64,000 nt of DNA from UBA3210 sp963610315 (GTDB taxonomy: Bacteria; Bacillota_I; Bacilli_A; RFN20; CAG-449). Shown one piece after another: positions 1 through 7,984 of this stretch (position 1 is its first letter; every line of letters starts with the position of its first letter). The translations under genes and the position numbers were made by a program. The stretch lies in the NCBI GenBank assembly GCA_963610315.1, contig CAVDMV010000004.1, positions 1 through 64,000 on the forward strand, given 5' to 3'. The notes under the pieces are model-generated. The model was not told the DNA's origin, did no database searches, and worked only from the letters and a program-made list of their open reading frames with translations.

Positions 1-1941
1 ATCGCAGACTTCATCACAATTTTCACATCCTAAACTTTTTAAAGCATCTATATATAATTTTTTAGCGTTATCTTCATCATTATTATTCATATGTGATAAG
101 TTTTTAACAATTCTTAATTCTTCAGTGGTTTTAGATGCACTTCTAAATATTTTATATTTATCACCATACTCAACATCTTTATGAGATAGTTCTCTATAAA
201 CTTTATTTAAAGAATTAATATTATCGAATTTATTGATTACAGCTGTAATTAAATCATTTTTTTCTTTCTTTTCCAAGAATGAAGACATAAAGTAGATTAC
301 TTTAGAGAATGTAGAAAATTGATTTGATGTTACATAATTATTGATATTATAAGCTAGAACCGTACAATCTTTTTTTCCTTGCTTATCAAAAAGATAATAT
401 TTTATATTAGCGTTAACTTGTTCATTACCGTTATAAAACAACATGTTTGCATTATCATTATAAAAACATCTTGCAATTTCTCTATAGATATCATCTTTTT
501 GATTATCGTTTATAGTATTTCTTAATTTTTCAACATAAGTGTTAGATTTACCACTTAAATATTCATATATTAAATAATCATATATTAAATTAATTTTTGG
601 TCGATATGAATTAAATTCAGTTCTTGAAAAATCAACACCTTTTTCATTTCTGTAAATTTCATACAATTCTTCTCTAACTCTTGTTGCATTAATACCAATA
701 TTTTTATTTTCTTTTAACATAGAAAATCTATAATATTTATTCAAGAGATTGTCATCATAAGGAATATCTTTCAAATAAGAAATTACATTTAAATTTACTT
801 TTGCATTTTTAGCGAAATCTCTATTAATATCAACTAATGCTTCTTCAAACTTTTCATAAATAAATTGAATAAGATCTTCAGGTAAATCTTTATCAATTGA
901 TAAGAGGTTATTAAATGAAGAACCATTAGTATGACCAATAGCTTGTCTAATATAAGATAAAGTTCTTAAAACGTTATAGTTATTTTTAATTGCAGCTTTA
1001 CTTTTTTGGCTATTTTTATATTCATCATCTTTAATATTATATTTAGGTTCTGGTTCAAACATTGGATAATATGAATAATAAGATTTTGCGTATTTGTTAA
1101 AAGTAAAGAAAGATTTTTTATATTCATCGCCGTCAATTAATTCTAGAGTTTTGAAATATTGATTATCTTTATTAATTTCTCTTAATTCTGCATATTTTTC
1201 ATTTAATATTTCTTTTTTTAAATTAATATAGTGTTGAGTTTTTTCAGATAGGTCACTAAATTTAGATTTACCTTTTTGATTTTTAATATCCGCCTTTATA
1301 GAAGCAATTTCTTTTTCATAAATTGCATTTTTATTTTGCATCATCGTATACAAAGTCATAATAAAATTAGATGAAATATCTTTATTATTCGCTTTGTCAT
1401 TACCGCAGTACTTTACTTTATAGTCTTCAAATTTAGTTCTAACACTGAATGCACCGACAATATCTTCATCATCTATTAAAGCGCTATTTCTTGAAAGGTT
1501 ATTAATGACATAAACTATATTATAAAAATACAATGAAGTTATTTTATTAATATCTAAGATGTTATAAGCAATTTGAGTATGAACAGTGTCATTTTCATAT
1601 TCATTATCAAAGAATATTTTATTATATTTGCCTTTAATTTTTAATGGATCAAAAGTTTTAGAGTGATCAGACGATAATAAGTTATCAATATTAATTTTTT
1701 TCGCTTCACTCTTTTTTAAATTTAAGACTTGTTCATTTGATGTTAAATCAAAATTAACTTCTACTTTATTATAAGGCTTAACCATGTCTAGTTTTGGATC
1801 ATATACCTTACAAATAACGCTATCATTTTTGTTACCAAATGTAGTTGTATACATATTTCCATTGTATAAAATGTTTCCTTTTATGCCATATGCTTTAGCG
1901 TATCTTACTCTTTTTTCATTACTATTATTTTTATTGCCCAT
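1..1941 (-). CDS. cas13d: Cas13d (type VI-D CRISPR RNA-guided RNase), N-terminal part, runs off the window
   Basis: Cas13d binds a CRISPR RNA and cleaves single-stranded RNA with two HEPN domains. The frame is open without a stop from the ATG at 1941 to base 1, giving 647 residues. The start is fixed by a strong GGAGGGG site just upstream. HEPN1 carries an R-x4-H motif, R332-QAIG-H337 (codons 948-931). Blocks I recognise from Ruminococcus and Eubacterium Cas13d are HTQIAYNILDINKI (121-134), YYRFSMLKENKNIGIN (403-418), INDNQKDDIYREIAR (477-491), ITAVINKFDNINS (565-577) and SKTTEELRIVKN (603-614). Known family members are about 920-970 residues, so roughly the last third, with HEPN2, is outside the window. 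Residues about 200-320 are a lysine/glutamate-rich stretch that puts HEPN1 later than in RfxCas13d. No cas1, cas2, WYL gene or repeat array is visible here. Assignment is by family recognition without a search, but several independent blocks agree. Confidence 0.93.
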   Translation of the reverse strand, partial: MGNKNNSNEKRVRYAKAYGIKGNILYNGNMYTTTFGNKNDSVICKVYDPKLDMVKPYNKVEVNFDLTSNEQVLNLKKSEAKKINIDNLLSSDHSKTFDPLKIKGKYNKIFFDNEYENDTVHTQIAYNILDINKITSLYFYNIVYVINNLSRNSALIDDEDIVGAFSVRTKFEDYKVKYCGNDKANNKDISSNFIMTLYTMMQNKNAIYEKEIASIKADIKNQKGKSKFSDLSEKTQHYINLKKEILNEKYAELREINKDNQYFKTLELIDGDEYKKSFFTFNKYAKSYYSYYPMFEPEPKYNIKDDEYKNSQKSKAAIKNNYNVLRTLSYIRQAIGHTNGSSFNNLLSIDKDLPEDLIQFIYEKFEEALVDINRDFAKNAKVNLNVISYLKDIPYDDNLLNKYYRFSMLKENKNIGINATRVREELYEIYRNEKGVDFSRTEFNSYRPKINLIYDYLIYEYLSGKSNTYVEKLRNTINDNQKDDIYREIARCFYNDNANMLFYNGNEQVNANIKYYLFDKQGKKDCTVLAYNINNYVTSNQFSTFSKVIYFMSSFLEKKEKNDLITAVINKFDNINSLNKVYRELSHKDVEYGDKYKIFRSASKTTEELRIVKNLSHMNNNDEDNAKKLYIDALKSLGCENCDEVCD

Positions 1942-2017
1942 ATTTTCCCCTCCGAACAACATTAGATTACCATAATTATTATTTTTAAAAATGGCCTTAA
2001 AATTCATTTATGATTAA

Positions 2018-2045
2018 ATTATACTGCTAATAAAATAAATCGCAA
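2018..2045 (-). promoter_or_regulatory. Promoter of cas13d
   Basis: On the minus strand TTGCGA (2045-2040) is followed after 16 bases by a perfect TATAAT (2023-2018). Transcription would start near 2011, leaving a 5' leader of about 70 bases before the cas13d ATG. The promoter lies downstream of the divIC terminator, so cas13d looks like an independent unit and not part of the divIC operon. Confidence 0.65.
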
Positions 2046-2084
2046 ATATCCTTAAATTCATAATGAACAGCCGTTAATTAAATT

Positions 2085-2112
2085 AAAAAGGTGAAAAATT
2101 AATTCCACCTTC
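2085..2112 (-). terminator. Terminator after divIC
   Basis: Minus strand: AAGGTG and CACCTT arms flank an AT-rich loop and are followed by TTTAATTT, a few bases after the divIC stop. The stem is short (6 bp), so termination is plausible but not certain. Confidence 0.5.
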
Positions 2113-2116
2113 AATT

Positions 2117-2386
2117 CTATTTGTAAGAATAAGTTTTAATAACATTAGAAGAATCTTTTATTTCTTCTTGATCACGAGAATATACTTCTTGATAATCTTT
2201 ATCTTTAATAATCTCTTCTTGAGCGTTTTTCTCTTTTATTATGTCATCTCTTTGAGCGATTAATCTCTTATTTTCTTCAACTAAAGAGATTACTTTATAA
2301 CCAGTAAAGGCAAGTCCAAAGATTGCCGCGACAAATATCGCTACACTGGCTAGTGAAATAATTCTATTTTTTATTTTAGCTTCCAT
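2117..2386 (-). CDS. divIC: Septum formation initiator DivIC/FtsB family
   Basis: An 89-residue bitopic membrane protein of the divisome. A short cytoplasmic N-terminus (MEAKIKNR) precedes one membrane segment (about 11-34), followed by a charged coiled-coil (about 37-70). This is the DivIC/FtsB architecture, in which the coil pairs with FtsL and links to FtsQ/DivIB to activate septal wall synthesis. The family has little sequence conservation, so the call leans on size, topology and location: in Bacillus divIC also lies downstream of mfd and the S4-domain gene rqcP. The sporulation genes found between them in Bacillus are missing here. FtsL is the main alternative. Confidence 0.75.
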   Translation of the reverse strand: MEAKIKNRIISLASVAIFVAAIFGLAFTGYKVISLVEENKRLIAQRDDIIKEKNAQEEIIKDKDYQEVYSRDQEEIKDSSNVIKTYSYK

Positions 2387-2440
2387 AGACTTCTCCTTTC
2401 TTGTTAATAAATAATAACATATCTAGTTTAATACTTCAAA

Positions 2441-2704
2441 TTAAAGAGATTCGATAGTTTTATCATCAATAATTTCATACATTTCATCACTATCAGTCTT
2501 CTTTGAGACTAATTTTAATGATGTTACTCGAATTGTTAAAATTCTATTACCTAAAGTAAGAACGATTTCATCACCAACATTAACTTCGCTAGAAGGTTTG
2601 GCATTACGTCCATTAATACGAACAAAACCTAAATCGATAACATCTTTAGCGATTGTTCTTCTTTTAATAACTCGAGATATTTTTAAATATTTATCTAAAC
2701 GCAT
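2441..2704 (-). CDS. rqcP: RqcP (YabO/Hsp15-like) S4-domain ribosome quality control factor
   Basis: An 87-residue protein made almost entirely of an S4 RNA-binding domain (MRLDKYLKISR...IAKDVIDLGFVRINGR...VNVGDEIVL). RqcP binds stalled 50S subunits carrying peptidyl-tRNA and works with RqcH to add alanine tails to the nascent chain. The start follows a GGAGG site that overlaps the mfd stop, so it is translationally coupled to mfd. The small acidic C-terminal tail is not conserved in the family. Being in the mfd-rqcP-divIC series supports RqcP over other S4 mini-proteins such as RlbA, which is present separately near recF. Confidence 0.88.
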   Translation of the reverse strand: MRLDKYLKISRVIKRRTIAKDVIDLGFVRINGRNAKPSSEVNVGDEIVLTLGNRILTIRVTSLKLVSKKTDSDEMYEIIDDKTIESL

Positions 2705-2711
2705 AAGCCTC

Positions 2712-5700
2712 CTAGTTCATAAGTGTAGTTTGTTCTACACTTAATTCATTAATAACTGTTAATAATTTTTCTAAATCAGAAACAAAGGTAGAACTCTTTA
2801 ATAATCTTAATTTAATTTGTCGATTATTAAATGTTGCTTGAACCTTCTTTGCAATACTACCTAACTTTTCAAATAATACTATACCAATTTTATTAATTGA
2901 AGAAGCATCTTTAGTTAAAATAACAATTGCATTACCACTTTCTTCAAAGAATTGATCAATTAAAGTACATGAAGCTAAAATATCAATCTTTCTCTTTTGT
3001 AAAAGTAAGTTAACTTCTTGAGGTACTTTACCATAGATATCAATAAGTTTAGTCTTAAATAATTCTAATTGAGGTAATTTATTTAAAGATTGAATTTCTT
3101 GATAAATATCAAGTTTTTCTTCTTCTTTAATATAATTTGAAGGAATATAACCACCCATCTTAATATTAGTAGTTTCTACTTCTTCTTCTTTCTCTTCAGG
3201 CTTTTCTGTCTTTTCTTTAATTACTTCATTGAGCAATTTAATATACATATCAATACCTACGCTATCGATGAAGCCAGCCTGTTCTGGTCCTAAGATATCA
3301 CCCGCACCACGAATCGCTAAATCCCTTTGAGCGATCTTAAAACCAGATCCGAGTTCAGTAAAATCTTTAAGCGATTTTAAACGTTTCTTCGCTACATCTG
3401 TCATAACCTTACTATCATCATAAAGTAAGTAAGCATAAGCGATTCGATTAGATCTACCAACCCGGCCTTTAATTTGATAAAGTTGAGATAAACCAAAATG
3501 ATCGCTATTTTCAATAATGATCGTATTCGCGTTAGATATATCAAGGCCTGTTTCAATAATTGAAGTACAAACAAGTAAATCAATTTCATTAGAATAGAAT
3601 CTAGTCATAACATCTTCAATTTCATCTTTATCCATTTTACCATGGACAAAATCAACTCTTAAGCCTTTGACCATATTTTGAAGTTTTTTAGCAACCGAAT
3701 TAATATTACTTGTCACATTGTGAAGATAGAAAATTTGACCTCCACGTGATAATTCTTTTTCAATTGCTTCTTTAATTAAAACTTCATTATAAGGACAAAC
3801 ATAAGTTTGAATTGGCATTCTATTCATCGGAGCGATTTGAAGTTGTGATAAACTTCTCATACCGAGAAGAGACATTTGTAAAGTACGTGGAATTGGTGTC
3901 GCACTTAACGTTAAACAATCAATTCCTTTAGCCATCTCTTTAATCTTTTCTTTATGTTCAACTCCAAATCTTTGTTCTTCATCGATGATGAGAAGTTTTA
4001 AATTAGGAATAACAATATCTTTTGATAATAAACGATGAGTACCAATGATGAAATGAATTTTGCCTTCTTTAATCTCTTCAATTTGTTTCTTTTGAGTTGA
4101 TAAAGGAACAAAGCGAGAAAACATACATACGTTAACACCAAATAGAGAAAATCTTTCTATCGCTCTTTCATAATGTTGACGAGCTAGTAAAGTTGTAGGA
4201 CAAAGTAAAGCAACTTGTGTTCCTGATAATATCGCTTTAAAAGCCGCGCGGAAAGCTACTTCTGTTTTACCAAAACCAACATCTCCACATAATAAACGAT
4301 CCATTGGATGAGGTGATTCCATATCCGCCTTAATTTCTTCCACTGCAAGAACTTGATCACTAGTTAAGGTATAAGGGAAAGAACGTTCAAATTCTTCTTG
4401 GAATTCATCATCTTTTTTAAAAGCATATCCTGGAGTAGAATTTCTTTCAGCATAAAGTGCGATTAATCTATTCGCTAGATCATTAACTCTATTTTTAATC
4501 TTTTCTTTTGTTTTCTTCCATTCATTAGATCCCATCTTATTAATCTTAGGGACGGCACCTTCTTTAGATACATATTTTCTAACTAATCTAAAGTTTTCAA
4601 CTGGAACAAATAAGACATCTTCTCCAGCATATTGAATCTTTAAATAATCTTTTTTAGTGCCTAAGGAATCTAAAGTAACAATTTCTTCAAATTGCCCAAT
4701 ACCATATTGTTCATGAACAACATAGTCACCTTTTTCTAATTCTTCATAAGATTTAATAATCTTTGCTTTCTTATAACGAGATAAGAATTTAGAAACATGA
4801 ACTTTAAAAGAAAATATTTCTCGAGGTGACAAATAATAGATGTTTTCATCAATTATTTCAAAACCTTCAGTGATATTAAATTCACATATACCTAATCCCC
4901 CTTGAGGAATAAAAGAAGGTTTAATCTCTTCATAACTATGTTCAGTATTATCAAGATATTCAATAAAAGTCTTATATTGATCACCTGTTAAACAGACAAT
5001 AACTTTTTTACCTTCGGCGATATATTTATCAATATTTTCAATTGCTTTATAAACGCTGGAGGCTACTTCAGGTATTGCACGGATATTAAAAGGAATTAAA
5101 TCTTTTTTAGAGAAACTATCATATGAATAAATAATTTTATTTGAATGATTAAGGGCAGGAACTAAATCCATAAAGAAATTATATCTAGTTAAAGCTCTTC
5201 CGTCTTTAGCAAGTTCAGAATAATATGCGAAAGCTTGTTCAACTAAAATATTATAAGAATCTTGTACCTTATCTAAAGAATAAACAAATGTAAAATCAGG
5301 TTTAAAATAATCTAAAATATTGATATTAGAATTATTCACTAATGAATAATATTTATAGAACTTATCACTAAAAGAGGAAGTCTTTATTTCATAAATCTCT
5401 TGTCCTATACGTCTCTTTAATTCTAGATATGCGTTAGTAGAAATAGATTTTTTAGCTTCTTCTACTTCATTTAATAATTTCTTTTCAACTGAATCTAATT
5501 CTTCTTTAGTAAGTAATAAATCAGTGGAAGGATAAATAGAAATTTCTTTTACCTCTTCAAAAGAAAGTTGATTTTCAATTGTAAAATATCTAATTGATTC
5601 AATCTCATCATCAAAGATATCAATTCTTATTGGATTATCTAAATTTAAAGGTGAAATATCGATAATATCTCCTCTTATCGCATATTCTAATCCTGCATCA

Positions 5701-6188
5701 ATCTTATTTACCTTAGTATAACCTTGCTTAGTTAATTTTAACGATAATTCTTTAATATCAATCTTATCACCAACTTTAAAAGACATGATATTATCTAAGA
5801 ACAATTCTTCTTTAGGTAAATATCTAGTCACGCCGCCAGCATGAGTAATAAGAATTGCGTTATCTTTCTTTAAAGCTTTTTCCATGACATAAAGTCTTTG
5901 AGTAAGCATTTCTTTACTTGAAGCAACTTGTTCAAGACGAACAACTTCATCTTGAGGGAAGAATAAAGTATTTTCTTCTCCAATAAGAGAAACTAATTGT
6001 TCATAAATCTGTTGAGCAGTATATAAATTAGAAGCGACAAGAGCAATCTTTTGAGGCTTTTTAATATATAAACTCGCGAGTAATAAAGAGCAAGATAATG
6101 TATCAAATAACGCAAAAGAGCCATCTAGATTTTCTAGATGGGTTAACGTTTTGTTATCTTTTAAAATATCAAATATCGTCTCTTTCAT
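2712..6188 (-). CDS. mfd: Transcription-repair coupling factor Mfd
   Basis: A 1158-residue SF2 translocase that removes RNA polymerase stalled at DNA lesions and recruits UvrA. In order: an N-terminal UvrB-like region; a CarD-like RNA polymerase interaction domain beginning about residue 484 (KGDYVVHEQYGIGQF); the helicase core with Walker A GDVGFGKT (about 634), the DEEQ box (about 734), SATPIPRTLQ and GRVGRSNR; and a C-terminal TRCF domain with GGYIPSNYI. Length is normal for the family. It begins 5 bases after the pth stop and is followed closely by rqcP, forming a pth-mfd-rqcP-divIC operon. No strong ribosome site precedes the ATG, so coupling to pth is likely. Confidence 0.97.
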   Translation of the reverse strand: MKETIFDILKDNKTLTHLENLDGSFALFDTLSCSLLLASLYIKKPQKIALVASNLYTAQQIYEQLVSLIGEENTLFFPQDEVVRLEQVASSKEMLTQRLYVMEKALKKDNAILITHAGGVTRYLPKEELFLDNIMSFKVGDKIDIKELSLKLTKQGYTKVNKIDAGLEYAIRGDIIDISPLNLDNPIRIDIFDDEIESIRYFTIENQLSFEEVKEISIYPSTDLLLTKEELDSVEKKLLNEVEEAKKSISTNAYLELKRRIGQEIYEIKTSSFSDKFYKYYSLVNNSNINILDYFKPDFTFVYSLDKVQDSYNILVEQAFAYYSELAKDGRALTRYNFFMDLVPALNHSNKIIYSYDSFSKKDLIPFNIRAIPEVASSVYKAIENIDKYIAEGKKVIVCLTGDQYKTFIEYLDNTEHSYEEIKPSFIPQGGLGICEFNITEGFEIIDENIYYLSPREIFSFKVHVSKFLSRYKKAKIIKSYEELEKGDYVVHEQYGIGQFEEIVTLDSLGTKKDYLKIQYAGEDVLFVPVENFRLVRKYVSKEGAVPKINKMGSNEWKKTKEKIKNRVNDLANRLIALYAERNSTPGYAFKKDDEFQEEFERSFPYTLTSDQVLAVEEIKADMESPHPMDRLLCGDVGFGKTEVAFRAAFKAILSGTQVALLCPTTLLARQHYERAIERFSLFGVNVCMFSRFVPLSTQKKQIEEIKEGKIHFIIGTHRLLSKDIVIPNLKLLIIDEEQRFGVEHKEKIKEMAKGIDCLTLSATPIPRTLQMSLLGMRSLSQLQIAPMNRMPIQTYVCPYNEVLIKEAIEKELSRGGQIFYLHNVTSNINSVAKKLQNMVKGLRVDFVHGKMDKDEIEDVMTRFYSNEIDLLVCTSIIETGLDISNANTIIIENSDHFGLSQLYQIKGRVGRSNRIAYAYLLYDDSKVMTDVAKKRLKSLKDFTELGSGFKIAQRDLAIRGAGDILGPEQAGFIDSVGIDMYIKLLNEVIKEKTEKPEEKEEEVETTNIKMGGYIPSNYIKEEEKLDIYQEIQSLNKLPQLELFKTKLIDIYGKVPQEVNLLLQKRKIDILASCTLIDQFFEESGNAIVILTKDASSINKIGIVLFEKLGSIAKKVQATFNNRQIKLRLLKSSTFVSDLEKLLTVINELSVEQTTLMN

Positions 6189-6193
6189 AATTA

Positions 6194-6751
6194 CTAATTA
6201 AAATGATTGTTACAATGCTCAAATCCATTGACGATAAAATCATCAATTGCATCACTCGCTTTCTTAATAGCTTCGTTAATCTTTTCTTGATCTTCCGCGC
6301 TTGGTCTACCTAAGACATAATCAGCTATATCAATTTCTTTTCGTTTACCAATACCAACTCTAATTCTTTTGATCTCTTGAGTCTTTAATAAATCAATGAT
6401 ACTCTTAATACCTTTTTGTCCACCAGAAGAACCATTTCTTCTTACTCTAATTCTTCCAGGTTCTAAATCTAAATCATCATAGATAACTAAGATATCATTA
6501 ATATCAATTTTAAAGAAATTAACTACTTCTAAAACTGATTCACCAGATAAATTCATATATGTTTGAGGTTTTAAAAACATTACTTGTTCACCTAGATAGT
6601 TAGTCTTTAAATATAAGCCTTTATATCCTGCCTTAGAAATAGGTTCTTTTAATTTATGTTCTTCCATATATTCTAGTACTGAAAAGCCCATATTATGTCT
6701 AGTATTTTTATATTCATTTCCAGGATTACCTAATCCAACGATTAATTTCAT
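6194..6751 (-). CDS. pth: Peptidyl-tRNA hydrolase
   Basis: A 185-residue enzyme that releases peptides from prematurely dropped peptidyl-tRNA, recycling the tRNA. The family signature is complete: GLGNPGNEY near the N-terminus, the catalytic His in NTRHNMGF (H19), the YDDLDLEPGRIRVR segment with its acidic partner, and the SSGGQKGIKSI motif. First gene of the pth-mfd-rqcP-divIC unit, with a promoter in the divergent region shared with rsuA. A GGAGG-type site lies upstream of the ATG. Nothing is unusual in length or residues. Confidence 0.97.
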   Translation of the reverse strand: MKLIVGLGNPGNEYKNTRHNMGFSVLEYMEEHKLKEPISKAGYKGLYLKTNYLGEQVMFLKPQTYMNLSGESVLEVVNFFKIDINDILVIYDDLDLEPGRIRVRRNGSSGGQKGIKSIIDLLKTQEIKRIRVGIGKRKEIDIADYVLGRPSAEDQEKINEAIKKASDAIDDFIVNGFEHCNNHFN

Positions 6752-6782
6752 TTTTTAGCCTCCTACGTAAGCACTCGATTAA

Positions 6783-6810
6783 ATTATACTAATTATTAGT
6801 ATAAAATCAA
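6783..6810 (-). promoter_or_regulatory. Promoter of the pth-mfd-rqcP-divIC operon, on a small palindrome
   Basis: Minus strand TTGATT (6810-6805), 16-base spacer, TATAAT (6788-6783). The spacer and -10 lie on a perfect inverted repeat of 10-bp arms (TTATACTAAT / ATTAGTATAA, 6784-6804, one base between), which could bind a dimeric repressor or simply give -10-like boxes in both directions for the divergent rsuA gene. Confidence 0.55.
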
Positions 6811-6852
6811 TGAAAACTAATGTATACTAAAGGAAATTAAGGAGACTAACTT

Positions 6853-7551
6853 ATGAAAATGAGATTAGATAAATTTCTTTCAAATAACGGTTTTGGAACA
6901 AGAAAAGAAGTAAAAGATTTAATAAAAAAAGGTTATGTAAGTGTTAATGATAATGAGAAAATTAAGTTTGATCAATCAATTGATCCTACCGTTGATATTA
7001 TTAAAGTTGATGATGAAATAATTGAATATAAAGAAAATTATTATTTCTTAATGAATAAACCTAAAGGTTATATCTCTGCAACAGAAGATTATAAGCAAGA
7101 TACTGTCTTAGATTTAATTCCAGAATATGCTTATCTTCATCTTTTTCCAGTCGGTAGATTAGATAAAGATACAACAGGAGCGTTAATTCTTACTACTGAT
7201 GGAGAACTAACTCATCGTCTTATATCGCCTAAATACCATGTTGATAAAATCTATTTTGTTGAAGTTGATAAAGTCTTAGATCCTTCAATTAAAGATAAAT
7301 TTGAACACGGTCTTAAATTAGATGGAGAAGAATTACTTCCTTCTAAATTTGAATATCTTGATGAACATCATGCACGTGTTACTCTTCACCAAGGTAAATA
7401 TCATCAAGTAAAAAGAATGTTTGAAATTTTTGGTTATACTGTTGTTAATTTACATCGAGAAACATTTGCTTTCTTAACTCTTGAAGGTATTGAAGAAGGA
7501 AATTACCGCGAACTAACTGATGGAGAAGTTAGTAAACTAAAAGAATATTAA
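6853..7551 (+). CDS. rsuA: RsuA-family small-subunit rRNA pseudouridine synthase
   Basis: A 232-residue pseudouridine synthase. An N-terminal S4 domain (MRLDKFLSNNGFGTRKEVKD) is followed by the catalytic core with GRLDKDTTGALIL, where D104 is the catalytic aspartate, and the RKMFEIFGY-like segment VKRMFEIFGY. RsuA-family enzymes in this size class modify U516 of 16S rRNA (E. coli numbering); the RluE/RluF or RluB groups are close alternatives, so the exact target is inferred. It begins after a good AAGGAG site and is divergent from pth. A terminator follows directly. Confidence 0.9.
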   Translation: MKMRLDKFLSNNGFGTRKEVKDLIKKGYVSVNDNEKIKFDQSIDPTVDIIKVDDEIIEYKENYYFLMNKPKGYISATEDYKQDTVLDLIPEYAYLHLFPVGRLDKDTTGALILTTDGELTHRLISPKYHVDKIYFVEVDKVLDPSIKDKFEHGLKLDGEELLPSKFEYLDEHHARVTLHQGKYHQVKRMFEIFGYTVVNLHRETFAFLTLEGIEEGNYRELTDGEVSKLKEY

Positions 7552-7558
7552 TCTAAGT

Positions 7559-7591
7559 CTATTTCCTAGTATTTAGGGAATAGATTTTTTT
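7559..7591 (+). terminator. Terminator after rsuA
   Basis: CTATTTCC (7559-7566) pairs with GGGAATAG (7576-7583) including one G-T pair, followed by a run of seven T. It lies 8 bases past the rsuA stop. Confidence 0.8.
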
Positions 7592-7607
7592 ATTAACTTT
7601 AAACATA

Positions 7608-7660
7608 TTTCTTAACACTAGATTTTTAGACGTTACTCCTAAATTTCTAGTGTTAAGAAA
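7608..7660. repeat. Long perfect hairpin of unknown role
   Basis: Perfect 15-bp inverted arms (7608-7622 and 7646-7660, TTTCTTAACACTAGA and its complement) enclose a second 5-bp stem (7625-7629 with 7639-7643) and a 9-base loop. No T-run follows on either side, so it is not an ordinary terminator. It sits in the 433-base gap between rsuA and ppdK. Confidence 0.75.
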
Positions 7661-7793
7661 AGGTATAACACTTGTTTAAATTTATTTTATATTTATGTTA
7701 AATATAGAATAACTTATTAGATATTTGTTAAGTTAGGATGGACACACCGAGATTTTTTTGCTATTATAAAATTGCCGAAGAATTTTCTTAAAT

Positions 7794-7805
7794 CTTGTAT
7801 ACAAG
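7794..7805. promoter_or_regulatory. Palindromic operator CTTGTATACAAG upstream of ppdK
   Basis: A perfect 12-bp palindrome, identical to one at 51947-51958 before the starch transport operon. It matches the core I remember for the Bacillus GntR operator, so a GntR-family regulator is the likely binder. No such regulator is encoded in the window. Confidence 0.65.
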
Positions 7806-7875
7806 TTTATAAAAATAAAATATGCGTTTTTGCGTGAAAAACACTACTTTTTTTGATATTTTCAAGCAAAAAAAT

Positions 7876-7904
7876 CTAGCATATTTTTTTTATTGTGTTA
7901 GAAT
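7876..7904 (+). promoter_or_regulatory. Extended -10 promoter of ppdK
   Basis: TGTTAGAAT (7896-7904) is an extended -10 element; the -35 position is poor. The surrounding bases (CAAAAAAA, GCAT, T-rich stretch, TGTGTTA) resemble the promoter at 51985-52012 upstream of the starch operon, supporting a shared promoter design. Confidence 0.5.
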
Positions 7905-7924
7905 AAACCCGTAGCATAAATTAT

Positions 7925-7938
7925 TAATAGCGCTTACA
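7925..7938. promoter_or_regulatory. cre-like site upstream of ppdK
   Basis: TAATAGCGCTTACA matches the CcpA consensus TGWAANCGNTNWCA at 12 of 14 positions. It lies downstream of the extended -10 element, where bound CcpA would block transcription. The right half is identical to the perfect site at 52102-52115. Confidence 0.55.
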
Positions 7939-7984
7939 TTTATATAATTGTATATATTAATAATTAAACTAAGGGAGGATAAAT

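Noticed and set aside
1784..1975. 63-residue hydrophobic plus-strand frame
   Set aside because: It is antisense to the start of cas13d, has no ribosome site, and overlaps the strong cas13d start.
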